Source: Nautilus pompilius
Lineage: Eukaryota > Mollusca > Cephalopoda > Nautilida > Nautilidae
Assembly: GCA_018389105.1 (NCBI GenBank)
Contig: JACATO010001085.1
Coordinates: 558,001-622,000, forward strand
Reading direction: 5' to 3'
DNA length: 64,000 bases
Of the stretch, positions 14,601 through 26,200 are shown one piece after another. Position 1 is the stretch's first letter. Every line of letters begins with the position of its first letter. The translations under genes and the position numbers were made by a program. Under the pieces are notes generated by a model. The model was not told the origin of the DNA and ran no database searches. It saw nothing but the letters and a program-made list of their open reading frames with translations.

Positions 14601-15838
14601 GGGTATATTAATAAAATACACGGAATTACAATTATGACAATACTGTGTGTACAAAGTAAAAGCAGTTGAAAGATACACATGCATTTTAATAATTTGTTCT
14701 AGAATTATTCAAGGTAAGCAAATCAGTTTTGTATAGTAGTTATTTACAACATTACAATAATTTATTATAAGATTTCAAAGTTTGCCTTCTAATTTTGGGG
14801 AGAATATGCTTTGAGTAAAAGTCTCTGAGGCTGAGTTCAGGGTTTGTTTAGAACAGGAGTGTGGTTTCTGGGGTGACTAACAGCAATGCTTTAGAACCGT
14901 CTCTTGGTGCCTTTATCAGGCCTGTGCCTGATATGTCACAGTGAAGGGGAAGAGAGTAAATCCGCAGTCCTCATTTTGTTGAATTAGTGATGATAAAATT
15001 CTTGTATTTGCCATGACTAAAATGAGATTCTGATTACTGTAATTTAAAAAAAAATAATTTTGATGATTTTTTTCTCTTTAAACCTGACCTTGAAAGGTTT
15101 CTATTTGTAATGAAGTGGAACATGTAAATAATCAGATCAGCTGCACAGGAAGTGCTACTGATCCCCAATAGACATTTGATATAATAATAAAACAAATTTT
15201 AGATAAATGCTATGAAGGTTTATATATATATATATATATAGTTTAAAATGCTAAACACTGGCTAACATCATAATGAGTGTGCTGTAACTTCACAAGACAA
15301 ATGGCAGTGGTACAGAGATGCTATAAACTGCTTTTAGCATTAAAAAATCTCATTTTATTCAGTAAAATTCACAAGAATTAGTTGATGTCCAAAATAGATT
15401 TTAGAAAGTGTAATGCATAATTTATTTTAAAAAAAAGTTGATCTTAAGAAAATGCTAATACTAATAGCAATATCAGTTGTTCAGTGCCATATTGTTTCTT
15501 TCTTAAGACAAAAATGTTATTGGGTGGCATTTTTAAAGCAACTTTATATACACTGCCTTTGTAATTAACTTTCTAAAAACAAGACATTCATAAAAAATGT
15601 AACTTTATTTAATTAAACAATAAACTCCCATTCATTGTTATTTCAGATTACTATCAGTGAATATCATCAACTCAACAAAACTCCTGCAAGTCATGACTTG
15701 GCTAACATGTTTGACTTCTTCCTGAGAGTGGATCAGCGATACAACATTTCAGCCACCAAAAGACTTTGTCCAGATCTGCAGAGTTTTGAAGACTGGGTGA
15801 AGACAAACCATAAATATATTACTACTCGATTCTTTTGA
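4940..15838 (+). CDS. NMRAL1: NMRAL1-like NmrA-family protein, 3 coding exons (gene span)
   Basis: Joining 4940-5459, 6748-6941 and 15647-15838 gives 906 nt, 301 aa, close to the 299 aa of human NMRAL1 (HSCARG). The protein is an atypical short-chain dehydrogenase fold that in mammals binds NADPH, senses the NADPH/NADP ratio and acts as a cytoplasmic redox-sensitive regulator rather than an enzyme. Visible features are a beta-alpha-beta dinucleotide loop at residues 8-17 (FGASEIQGGS), an R-Q-G-K-L-I-A-D helix at about 92-99, a lysine-rich A-K-A-K-I-E-E-Y segment at about 130-137, and a D-L-A-N-M-F segment in the last exon that matches the family. The second glycine of the GxxGxxG loop is Glu12. 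Intron phases agree at both junctions (1 and 0). Intron 2 is 8.7 kb and full of repeats. The orthology call is strong; cofactor binding in this species is inferred. Confidence 0.93.
6748..6941 (+). CDS. NMRAL1: NMRAL1 coding exon 2
   Basis: 194 nt between a TTTCACAG acceptor and a GTATGA donor. The first two bases complete a valine codon. It encodes the T-P-M-G-T-T-P-L-D segment and the D-I-G-K-V-V helix, matching the substrate-side lobe of the family. The upstream codons before the internal ATG at 6756 are in frame and conserved, so the exon does not begin at that ATG. Confidence 0.92.
8100..8250 (+). repeat. Truncated tRNA-derived SINE (family A)
   Basis: Contains the CTCCCATATCTAAAAATGA block and the TAGGCCCC...GGCTCAGGAxTGGCAA block shared with copies at 19383, 25085, 28390 (minus) and 32985 (minus). 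Only the middle and 3' parts are present. Confidence 0.6.
8622..8684 (+). repeat. (ATT)n microsatellite
   Basis: About 21 uninterrupted ATT/TTA units in NMRAL1 intron 2, read directly from the sequence. Likely length-polymorphic. Confidence 0.95.
9486..9815 (+). repeat. tRNA-derived SINE (family B), near full length
   Basis: The 5' part is tRNA-like, with an A-box-like GGCTAAGTGGTGAGTG and a B box in GGGTTCAATCCCC about 45 bases later. A central domain follows with CCTTGAGCGAGGTGCTTTAC and ATTGCTCCAGTTGCTGC, the conserved body seen in many invertebrate SINEs. It ends in an A-rich CAAAATAAAAAAAAG tail. It is clearly GC-richer than the flanking intron, and open frames on both strands here are by-products. 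Confidence 0.8.
10540..11270 (+). mobile_element. Decayed Tc1-like transposon
   Basis: A start-like M-P-R-L-S-D-L-E-R-G-N-x-I-G at 10540 matches the N terminus of many Tc1-type transposases. It is followed by L-R-N-R-F-L and by later fragments broken by stops and frameshifts, including a V-P-F-L-Q-A remnant near 11115. A 106-codon frame at 10647-10967 is part of this wreck. Terminal repeats were not found, so the limits are approximate. Confidence 0.6.
11851..11860 (-). terminator. RNA polymerase III terminator of tRNA-Leu
   Basis: A run of ten T on the minus strand starts 6 bases after the tRNA discriminator base, the usual pol III stop signal. Confidence 0.85.
11866..11948 (-). tRNA. tRNA-Leu (anticodon UAA)
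   Basis: An 83-nt cloverleaf on the minus strand. The acceptor stem is AGTACGG/CCGTACT with discriminator A. A D arm follows with GAGTGGTTAA, then anticodon stem TTGGA/TCCAA with loop CTTAAGT (anticodon TAA), a long variable arm with stem GGACA/TGTCC as expected for leucine, and T arm GTGGG/CCCAC around TTCGAAC. All stems pair perfectly and both internal promoter boxes match. It is followed by a T10 terminator, so it is probably a working gene, nested antisense in NMRAL1 intron 2. Confidence 0.96.
12000..13150. promoter_or_regulatory. CpG-rich, promoter-like patch inside NMRAL1 intron 2
   Basis: This stretch is dense in CG dinucleotides (for example GCGGGGAACTCGCGAA near 12030 and GATGGCGTCGGCGAACCGG near 12332), whereas the surrounding intron is AT-rich and nearly CpG-free. 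Such contrast usually marks an unmethylated promoter or a recent insert. It lies beside the tRNA gene. I could not tie it to a known coding gene; a non-coding RNA promoter, an alternative start for NMRAL1 or a captured fragment are all possible. Confidence 0.4.
12333..12500 (+). CDS. Candidate 55-aa small ORF or first exon, unknown
   Basis: An ATG in good context (AAGATGGCG) within the CpG-rich patch opens 55 codons: M-A-S-A-N-R-E-G-L-G-E-F-V-K-Q-Q-L-Q, then a less convincing AT-rich tail. GT dinucleotides near 12368 and 12390 could act as donors, so only the first part may be coding. I do not recognise the peptide and saw no matching downstream exon. Low confidence. Confidence 0.2.
   Translation: MASANREGLGEFVKQQLQKSSRFIKPDYQNIFPILKMKCFITEKSNHSHAINVSK
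13151..15646. other. Rest of NMRAL1 intron 2, nothing recognised
   Basis: The patch at 13540-14450 is somewhat richer in GC and in short open frames, including one of 61 codons at 13733, and may be an old repeat. No protein family or splice structure could be assigned. A (TA)n run sits at about 15221-15240. Confidence 0.5.
15647..15838 (+). CDS. NMRAL1: NMRAL1 coding exon 3 (last)
   Basis: Begins after a TATTTCAG acceptor in phase 0 and ends at TGA 15836-15838. It encodes 63 residues including S-H-D-L-A-N-M-F-D-F-F and the C-terminal W-V-K-T-N-H segment, equivalent to the human A-R-D-L-A-N-M-F and W-L-E-Q-H region. Confidence 0.92.
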   Translation: MTISEYHQLNKTPASHDLANMFDFFLRVDQRYNISATKRLCPDLQSFEDWVKTNHKYITTRFF

Positions 15839-16015
15839 CCTACCTGTCAAAAGGTTTTCTTTTTAAAATTTTAAAGCCAGCTTCATCATTTTACAACACT
15901 TAAGATTTTGTCTACTATACATACCTATATTATAGTATCTCTGGGTGCAATATACAACCCATAAGACTTTTCTGCCTGTTACCTACTGTGCTATTAATCT
16001 TCACTACCAAAAACA

Positions 16016-16021
16016 AATAAA
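16016..16021 (+). promoter_or_regulatory. Candidate poly(A) signal of NMRAL1
   Basis: AATAAA 178 bases after the NMRAL1 stop codon, a plausible 3' UTR length. Other AATAAA hexamers follow near 16170. Confidence 0.5.
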
Positions 16022-16618
16022 TTCAATATTGCCTAATCTATGTTAATAGTTGTTAATATATATACTGCACTAGTAAATGCATATTTTTAATTGTTATATT
16101 TACAGGTCCTCAAATGAACTTTACTCTTGTATAACATTTTTTAAATTGGTAAATCTAAATCTAGTAAATAAATAAATACATATAAATATATATATATATA
16201 TATTTCAATTTAAAAATTCTGACAAAGAAAAAGATGAAAATCAAAAAGTTGGTAAATAGAGAGGGTAACTTAGTAAATACAGAAATTTTTAAAATTTCAG
16301 TTGAAAAAATGAAAAAACTGCAATACAATTTTCATTTGAGGAGTTGGCAAGCGAAATCTTGTACCAAACTGGTTCATCTTTCTGGGGCTGCCTTGGTATT
16401 CCTGTTTTTTCAAAGATCTAATCAGAATTTTACCAGGAACAAAACTTACTTTTTAACAATAATTGGATATCATTCCTCAGAGGATGGCAGAGCAGCATTG
16501 TGTAAAGTTCTAACTTGTCATGGTGGCAAATGCAAGTTTGGTTCACAGAGAGTCTGGACTGGACTTTACTAAGTTCAATGTCTAACCAGTGACATGGTTT
16601 CTTCCACTCTTCTGCTTA

Positions 16619-16742
16619 CTAGCCAGTCAGAAGTGTGTCCCAGTAGATTCCTTCCTCGGCTTCGATCAGTTTGTAGCACTTGGCAATATCATCATTAAAT
16701 AGGAAACGTTTCTTGTTCCACAATTTCTCTAGTTTCCTACCT
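16619..16742 (-). CDS. Candidate terminal coding exon or 57-aa small ORF, unknown product
   Basis: On the minus strand a good polypyrimidine acceptor ending CTTTACAG precedes an open frame that includes R-K-L-E-K-L-W-N-K-K-R-F-L and F-N-D-D-I-A-K-C-Y-K-L-I. It ends in tandem stops TAG TAA (16619-16621 and 16616-16618). Composition is charged and tryptophan-containing, and the DNA is GC-richer than its surroundings, as expected for coding sequence. Read without splicing, the frame reaches an ATG at 16790-16792 (57 aa). The splice phase would accept the PIGC exon 6 donor, so it could be an alternative PIGC terminus, but that has a one-in-three chance by luck. I do not recognise the protein. Confidence 0.4.
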
Positions 16743-17254
16743 CTGTAAAGGAGCAGTGTAAACAAATAATTTAATTTCTGGAGAAGCGACATCAAAGTTT
16801 AAATCTAGATTACTTTTCAGATTTGTTCTTGTGAATAAAACAAGATTATTTCCATTAGGCAGCATGACCTTTGCCATGATTTAGTACAAGATTGTGCAAA
16901 CAATTTAATTTTAAACCATCATTATTGTCATTGTCATACTCTCGTTATCCACCTGTTTCTAGGATAGATTGAGCTACTGTCCCATGAGCCTAAAATGTCA
17001 AAACTTCATACTTTGTTTGCAAATGGCTCAATACACAGAATGAGACAGCAGTCTTAAAAAATAAAATTCAATACTGGTACAACCACCATTGCTCATAAAT
17101 TTCCATCTCCTGCTACCACAATAATGGATTCCATTCAATGACATGGGGAGCAGATATCAGTCATAGTTCTGTCCCTTTGCTTTGCACGTCAACTTTGTTA
17201 TGAATCACAAAGATAAAATAAGCAGATCACAGGTGTTGTGGATTAATAACAGAA

Positions 17255-17297
17255 TCAGCCACGAATAACAGCTTCATCCCAAGGACCATATATATTG
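17255..17297 (-). CDS. PIGC: PIGC coding exon 7 (last, 43 nt)
   Basis: A tiny exon after a CTTTGCAG acceptor. One base completes an Asn codon, then come [12 protein letters not shown] and TGA at 17255-17257. N-I-(Y/H)-G-P-W-D-E-A is the hallmark PIGC C terminus, which makes this short exon secure. Confidence 0.92.
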
Positions 17298-20200
17298 CTG
17301 CAAAGACAAAAGTTACATAAAGAGAACTGACAATTCGAAACAAACCATGATATACTTAGACAAGATCTAACATGGTATAAGAGTGGACAAGAGTAATTCT
17401 AATTGTGGGTTACAAAGCTGGCAACCAAGAAAAATCCAATAAAAACAAGATTCTTTAGCAGTGTATCTCAGGAAAATGAGTCTGTTTTGTGTTCATATTT
17501 CTTAAGTTTATTTTGTTAATGTACTGTATTTTTTGGAGAATAAGTCAATGTGGAGTATAAGTTGAATTGGCTAATTTTCCCATTTTTCTTTCCTTCATTC
17601 ATAGATAAGTTGATTTGGAGTATAAGACAGCGCTAGATCAACTCTGGTAGTTAGCCAAACTTTGGACCAATCATCACTGGCTATGATATTCCCATGCTCA
17701 TGAATATTAAACAGCTGTTTTGTGCATATTGCTGAACTACTTTGTGGGACGATCTTCCAGATAATGGGGTGATGAAATAGTCTTTTTAGCATGTTTGCAA
17801 TCATGGAAAGATATCTGAAACAAACTGCAATTACTATTATCAGTTCTTATATCAAAAGCCCAATGTCTGTTTTAGTCACTGCATGATATCAGTAATCATC
17901 AGGTGACCTTGTATCATTTGCGTTTTGTTGAATCACCTACTTTAAAAAGCCAAACATGTCAGCTTTATCTCTTCAACACTTTTATTTGATTTTGAGATAT
18001 TACAGCACACTCAAACAGAAATTCAACTCACAATTTCATTTTTGATAGCACAAGTCAATATTCAACTTGGTTTCAAATTGTCTGACATTTGGGGTTCACA
18101 ACTAGGCCAACATGTTTAGCTGTTCTCTGGTTGGATAATATGATACATACCTCTGGGAAACCACCATGGTGAATATTGTACACCAGCAAAAGAAAGATAG
18201 GGGGAAAAGCAAAGAAAAGATAGATAAATAAGAAAAAGAATACAAGTAACATCTTTCTAATCACTTTCCCATTATCTCATTGTCCATCCATTGTTTGGAT
18301 TTAACTTCTATCATTAGAACACTTGAAAATTTCTCCTTTGTCATTGTTTTTCTCTTAAAAACCACCATTGGGAGAAAACTTTTTGTCATCAGCAGAACAC
18401 GAATAAAACTAGACTTTTCATGACCCATAGTCCTAACTGTAACAAGTTTCCTTGTTTGGACTTGACACTTCTGTTCATTGAAATATCAAATGTCAATGAC
18501 ACTGTTTATATTGATCATGTTTGACATATCTAAATTGTCCTCCTGAACCTTGGTCTGCACTAATTTGTGGAAATTATCTAATTTCTCCTGTAAGTTCATG
18601 GAAAGTTTCTGTCCTATAGTAGTGTGCTACCTAATACAAAGTGCTTCTCTAACCATGAAACTGAAGCACCACCTCTAAAACTATCAACACCCAAATCAGT
18701 TACAATTTGTTTGGCCTTTAGTCTCAAATGTACAGTACCAAGTCCACAACAGGTGACATTGGGTTAGCACATATTCCTCCAACATATCCTCAATGTAAGT
18801 CCACCTAGCTTTGCAGCCATAATTTACCTTCTTGGTTTTCTTTATAGCCCATAACGTATACCTTTACTCTACACCAGTCCTTAACACATTTCCCACTGAC
18901 ATTGCAGCCATATTACCATCAGTTTTCAGCAAATTTATCTTTCAGCTTAAAAACTGGTGTGTATAACTTGTATGACTTTATGGGAGGCATTTTAAAATGA
19001 GGTAAAGGATCTGTTGGGGCTATTTATAAATATAATTAAGATTGAAAAAGACAGAACATAATTGGTGATTGCTTGCTCATTATTGATTGAATAATTTCAC
19101 ATGTTTTAGTGAGTGCATTAATGGTTAATTGCTCACCCAACTAGTCAATGTTCTGGGCAGTAATTTCTGTAGTAGTCTGTTTCAAAATTAACAAGTTAAC
19201 AGTTTATTTCAGAAATAACAGTTATTTTTTATTTTTTAATTAAACCAAATTTCAGTGACTCTATCCATAGATAAGTCGATTTGAAATATAATTCAAAACT
19301 CAGACTTCCACAGGAAAATAGGATAGTTTTACAAGTGATAGAACAGTAGATAGAATAATGCAAAGATAAAAGTTACTTTGAAAGTGGGGATTGGGTGTCT
19401 GAATGCATAGTGTACTGGCCTTCCATGGAAAAGGCCTGAGTTTGATCCCAATTATGGTCTTGTTGGTTTGGTGAACCTTCCATAGTATGGCTTTCTACTC
19501 ATTCTTCTGTTCCAATCCATCAGCATGGGTTTCCTCTAGGCACTCTGATTTCCTCTCAAAGCTAAATCAGAGAATTTTAATTGTGACTTTTCATTTCCTG
19601 CTGTGGCGGAAGTGCCAGGCCCCAAAGGCACAGGAATGGCAATGCTTATTAGCATTAACTATTAACATTATACAACCTCATCAGATATGTTTACATTTGT
19701 AGACAGCATTAGAAAAAACATGAGGAAGATGATGAAGAGCTCTCAAAGTAAACAATTATAGCTAAGAAAGTACAATTTTAGAAACCAACAGCAGTTCAGA
19801 AATTACAATTTGCATAAATCAATAAAAGATAAAGACTTCTCTTTGTATGTATGTACATGTAAATGTGTATATATAAAATTTGCTAACTTTTTTAATGGCT
19901 GCAGTTTGATAAGCCAAGCTGGGCAGACAAAGTTAATGAACATGTGAAGGAAGATGAAGAAGATGGCACCAACTGCAGATATGCTGAAGAGTGAGAGGCT
20001 GGCTGTAATACCCATCATCCAGGTCAGCAGATACTGCAGTACAGGTGATTTCCTCTGCAATACAAATAAAATAGTTTATTCAAGCAGATGGTTTGGTTGT
20101 GTGAGCTGCTGTATCTCAGGAATATCCTTTGTATGTAAGGAGACAACAATCTGCTCAATATAGGTGGCAAAGGTTTGAGATATATACATACACGCATGCA

Positions 20201-23200
20201 CACCGGCTGAGCACTGTATTAAGACGTATAACTAATAATTAGGCCCCCTTTTGCCCGAATAAAAGCCATAATACAATGTGACAGAATCCTTAAGGGGCTG
20301 GAAGGTGTCCTGAAAGATATTTCCCCATTCAGTCATTAATACCATATGCAATGTATGGAGAAAGATAGGCAAAGGATTGTGATGGCAAATGTGTCTTTCA
20401 AGTTCATCCTACAGATGCTAAATTAGTTTAAGATCTGAGGATTGTGCTGGCCATGGGAGATTCCTGAAATCTCTGTCATGTTCCTCAAGCCATCAATGCA
20501 CAATGTGGGCATGGTGAATGGAAACATTGTCGTCTTGGAAATAACTGTCCCCATCAAAGTACACATGAAGCATTGCTAGATGCACTTGATTGGAAATAAT
20601 GTTGGGGTTAGCTTTGGCATCCATTCTGCCTTCTAAAGAGACTAAGAGGCACAGGATATACCAACAAAACATGTCCCAAACCACATCACCGTTGGCCTGG
20701 ATTTAGTTTGGACCACACAAGAGAGATCAAGTGATTCAAATAGCTTTCTCAAAATCTGTCTTCTCCCATCCATGCAAAAAAAAACACGACTTGTCAACAT
20801 GCCAGTTCTCCTTAATCCAATGTCTGCACTCCTTACATCACACAACGACCAATGTCTTAGAGCTGCCTACCAACAAAACTGTTTTGGCCACCAGACATAC
20901 ACCACTATCATGCCTCTTTAGAATGCGGTTATATCCTTGCCTTTTCTGATATTTGTTACACTGATTACAAATGTGCTTGTCCAAGTCATACATAGTGCTG
21001 CAGATCATCTGGTCAATCTAGTTTGCATCTGCAGCTCAGGTCAGGCCAAGTCTGAAAGCTACATGAAGTGGCCAGCCAACATATACTTTATCAAAAAAAT
21101 ACATACATACACACATACAAAAAAAATAATAATAAAAAGTGACAAATGATATATTAAAGTCTTTTCTGTGCTAAACTGTGAATAGCATTTTTTAGTAAAA
21201 AGTCCAAAAACTCAAATTGGATGTATGGTAAGTAATAAGATAAAATTAATAAACAAACAAAATACATGTAAACTTAAAACAAACATACAGAAAAGAGTCA
21301 GTTTTGAAAAAATGAATAAGTAGTAAGTGCACTGTATGTGTATATAGATCTGTAAACACTTCACCCTGTGCTTTATTGGATCCATTTTGAACCCCCCAAA
21401 AACTACTAAAATTTCAGTGTTTAATAAGATTAAACTTACTGAGCTTTAAACAAGTTTATAATAATTTGTACAGGATAGTATTTATATTTCTCACACAAAG
21501 CCACAACTTTGCATATGTGAAATTCAACTGAGAGCCAATTTTAACCAAATATTTAGTGATAAAATAATTTTTTACATTAAATCTTTTTTTTGTTTCTTTT
21601 AAAAATTGTAGACTTTTATATACATCATATTTACAAAATTTTGATGATATTACTAAAGTATTTGACATGAACATTTTGAACTTGTTGTTACAAAGTTATC
21701 CTGTAAATGTTTTATGATAATTATAGTTGTCTTATAAGATGGATTTATTAATATCAATTCCAAAATATTTTACATAAAATTGTACATTTTTTCTATTATA
21801 AGCAAGAGAACAAATTAATGAATGTTTGTTGTTAGTAAACAGAAAGACCAGACCTCTCAAATTTCAAACCCGTAAACTTTTGTTTACCAGAACCTGAAAT
21901 TGAAATATGAAAATCTGTAAGAAAGTTTACTAACATTTAACCCTTCAAGTACTAAGAAATTAGGAAATAAACTGCCATCCTAAAGAAAGCTGGCTGCTGA
22001 AAAACACATTCTAATTGTGCAAAGCTGTTTCTAATATGAATGTAACTGCTTTTACTAAAAGTTCTAGGTAAAATAAAATTGATAGGTAAGCTTCTCTTGT
22101 CAGTTTCACAACAGAGCCTTTTCAGGAATGAAGAGCTGTAGCCAAATTATGTAAATAGGTCTCATTATAGCTTAGTATAGGGATTTATCCATAAATTACC
22201 AAGCTATTGATTAGACTAAAAATAACATTTTTTCTAAGACACCACCTATGGACATGAAAGAGGATCTTTAAAGTCGTTAACTACTATAAATAATTTCTAG
22301 ATTTATTGATAATGTATATCTAGTTAATTTTTAAAAATATTATACCTTTAATTTTCTTCTGAGTACAGGCCAAAGAGCAAATATTTCCAGTGCAAATGTT
22401 ACCATGGAAAACGCATGAAGTGAGGTGTGAAGGCGGGAAGCAAGGCAGATTGAGGCAAAGATGGCAGCATCTAATGATACTGGAGCTGAAACTCTATAAA
22501 AAAAAGATAATAATTAAAGTACAATTTTTAAAGTTATTGTCCTTACAATGAAAAGCTGTAAGAACAAGACAAAGTTGTGTTTTTCATATCATATCATGAG
22601 TACCTAGTTTTGTTTAGGAAAATCAGTTAGTTTAGCCAAGAAAATATTTATCAATGCAGTTTTTTTCCCACTAGTTGCTAGTAATTTCTTGCACACCTAC
22701 AATTCTCATACAAAAAATATTTTGCTAATAATAAGCCAAAAGTTTAGCTAACTTACAACTATGGTTGGTAATGATTTCATTCTTTAATACTGAAACAAAT
22801 TATTTTGTATCTACTCATTTAAATCCTTTAATATTTTTAACTGCTTTGAATAATGTAAGACCAAAAATGATGCTGAATTCTTTTCTCTCTCTCTAAATTT
22901 TCTTTTTTTTTTTTAAATAAGGACTCCATACCTACAAGACACATTAAAGATAGGGGCAAATCAATCACTAAATCTTTTTCATAATTTTCTTTCATAGAAT
23001 ACCACTAAACATTTTTCCTCTAATTTATTACAGTATCCCCAGAAATGATTAATGGAAGTAAATGTTAGAAACTGACTTTTGATAAATGGAAGGTCTTAGA
23101 TCTTGATACTGCCTTCCTCTCAGTACTTACACAGCAGCATGCGCACCGTAGTCATGAAAGAGAAGGCTGGTAAACAGCATAACAGTGGTCATGGCATAGA

Positions 23201-26200
23201 TTGTGTCTGTGCTGATTGTTTCTGTCAAGGAAACAAAGACAGGGGACAAAATGAAACTGAGACCAATGAAAAGCAGTGCTGTTTTTAGGTCATCAATTCC
23301 TGGAAAAAAAGAAGAGAAAAAGTTGCATTTCAGATGTGAATCTAGGTAAGACAGTACTGGCAATCAGATGATTGATTTTTTGGAGTGCACGTGTTGTAAG
23401 ACAATAGATATGATTGCTATAGAGATTCCACTCACTCTAAAAACTCAAATACTTGTAAGATGATTTCTTAGTGTTATTTTAGCAAACTGTCCCTGTTAAA
23501 AAGAAAAAAAATTAAAAACAAGGGATATGAGAAGTTTGGAATGCCGTTTATTTCTCTTCAATGCCATCTCATTTACAATGGATACACTGTCTACTCCAGT
23601 AGTCATGACAATATTAACTCAGTAACCACAAAGTTGAGCTTTCTAGCATCACAATCAGTGTATTGCAAACTTTCCTTAGAAACAAAGAAACATCACTAAA
23701 ATTACCTTAAAGAAAAAGCAGTTTGTTTTTTTTTTCATTACTTACTTGGTTGACATTCTTCAGTTTAAACAATTCAGACTTGGCTTAGTTTGTGTCTGTT
23801 TAGTTGACAATAAATGCAGTTGTTTGAAATATCTTTGGCTTGTATTTATTTTGGTTTTGAATCTTCTTTAAATATTTGTCTTTGGTGGGATTTTTTAACT
23901 AATATTACAGCTAATACAAAAAATTTAAAGACTGTTCTAAAGATAATCTGTTTTCTAGAAAGTTTGCATTTAGGAAAGACCAATGTAGCTTTATACCATT
24001 TCTGTTTAATTCAGTAATTATGTATTTTGCCTTACAAACTATTTAAAAAAATTAACAACCTGATTAGACATTTAAAACAAAACTGGTTTTCTTTGAATAG
24101 AAAATTCACAGATATGTGAAACTTGTGGTTTAAATGTAATTAAACATTAAGAGCATTAGTAAGTATATTTAAGGAATTAAATCAGTAGTTCCCAAACTTG
24201 GGGTCACAACCTCCAGTATCACGATTATTTTCTCATGACTCACACCATCCTATAGCTTGCAAAATACCAATCTCTTAACCTCATACTAACACCTCAAGAT
24301 GCAGTTATTCCATGGCATAAAATAAGGCATTGCATTATTTCACTGTTTTTTCCAAAATATTCTAGCTTGCACTGGTGGTGTTGGAAGTTGGGATCACAAG
24401 AATTTGTCACTGTGGGAGTCACACTGAAAAGATGATTGAGAACTGCTGCACTAAATACAAATTATCTATTAATATTTTTCTTTCTAATTTAGTTATATGT
24501 AATTTTTTTCCTCTGTATGTATACTTTATATGCTGTAATATCCAGTAAATAATCCTAAATGTTTTTTTTTCATATTTAATTTTACAAATGCTCTGTAATT
24601 CATCTTGTTTGTTTTATTTGTTATGGGGGAAAAGAAAAACAAACACCTACTGGTTCTTTTGTTGCTTTTGTCATGTCCATCAATGATCTCATTTACGATG
24701 TAACCAGCTAAAGTAACCAATGAGGATACTGCAAATAACTGTTCAGGAAACAATTTCTTTTCCTCCATGTAGATAAATACCACAACAAATATACAAACAC
24801 TGAAAAATACAAAGTATCAAAAAATGGACAAAGAAATATGATACAACTTGCAACAGAACACCTTAAAAAATCACAAAAAAATGAATCTTAGTAGTCTTTC
24901 TACCTTTTAAAAAATTTTTAGACAAAAATTTTATTTAATAAACTTCAGTATCCAAAAATTACATTTTCAAATGTGTGGGAAATATTTTTCTTTGAGATTC
25001 ATTTAATTTAAAATGTAAACAATTTAGTATTGAGTATATCGCATTACATTTAAATTTTAAGTAAACTGTGTATGGATTAAATTTAAGGTGAAAATCCAGA
25101 GCTGCAGATGGCACAAATTTGATCTGTGTTGGGCACCAGCTGAGTTTTGTGGCAAACCTCCCATAGCATGTTTTCTTCTCATTCTTTTGTACCAGTCTAT
25201 CAGTGTGGGTTCTTTCACATAGCTAAAATAATCTAGTAGTTACTTTCCATTTCCTGCTGAAAGCAGAAAAGCTAGGCCCCACAAGGATTAGACATAGCAA
25301 TGATAATCATAGAAGAAAACAAGTATAAAATTATTTTATTTTCTGCTATTAGAGGTTTTTTTTTCAAGAATGCATAACAAATGTTATTTTTTTCTCACAA
25401 AAACAAAGTGCTTTCAAATTATACATTTAAGTTTCTTTTAAAAGTATTATTACTATTTACCAGTATTATTATAAATGTTATTAAAAAGGAGTCACAAAAC
25501 ATGGAACATCAAAACAGTTTTAATTCTTAATGTTTCAGTTTTGCTTTTATTCATCCCTATCCATTTTCTTTTAGTGTATTGTATTGTATCTGCCTCTATA
25601 CACTTTTAAGCAAAAGATTTTTCTTTCTACTTAATTTCTTATTTGTTATGTATGTTTGTTCATACTATACCTGCTTAACTGTTGAGTTATCACACCTGAC
25701 TCTCTCACGGCTGTCCAGTAATCATATGTTCGTGTGTATACTAAGATAAATAAATAAATAAATAAATTAAAGTTGTATTAAAAAAAGAAAAATCCTCACT
25801 AAATTAATTGTGGTAATAAGTTTAAAAAACAAAATTATTTATCACAGTTTAGTTAACAGATACAGCTATGGAAGAGCCACAGCTTAGTAGATAGATACAG
25901 ACTTAGAAGTTAGAGGGGTAGAAAGTTTTAAAACATATATATATAAAGGTCCCACCCCTAGCTAACAAAGGACATCTAGCTGAGTTTTAAAATCTTTTAC
26001 ACATTTTGTTTTACTACTCGTTTGATAAACAATTTCAAGTGTTATTAAACAAACTACAAAGAATCTCTAACATCCAATTTACTTTAAGGTTGGTTTATTC
26101 TGTACTATACTTGTGCGTTATTCCCATAAAATAATATTTACATGTACGTTTTCCTCACCTGAAAATAATTTTGAATACTTCAGTTAGAGCACTTAAAACG

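Noticed and set aside
16234..16572. 112-codon plus-strand open frame
   Set aside because: It follows NMRAL1's stop by 400 bases, its first third is lysine/asparagine filler from AT-rich DNA, and no homologue comes to mind.
19803..19887. Extension of PIGC exon 6 to an in-frame stop
   Set aside because: The extra residues are repetitive and unlike PIGC, while splicing at 19888 restores the conserved N-I-Y-G-P-W-D-E-A end at 17255-17297.
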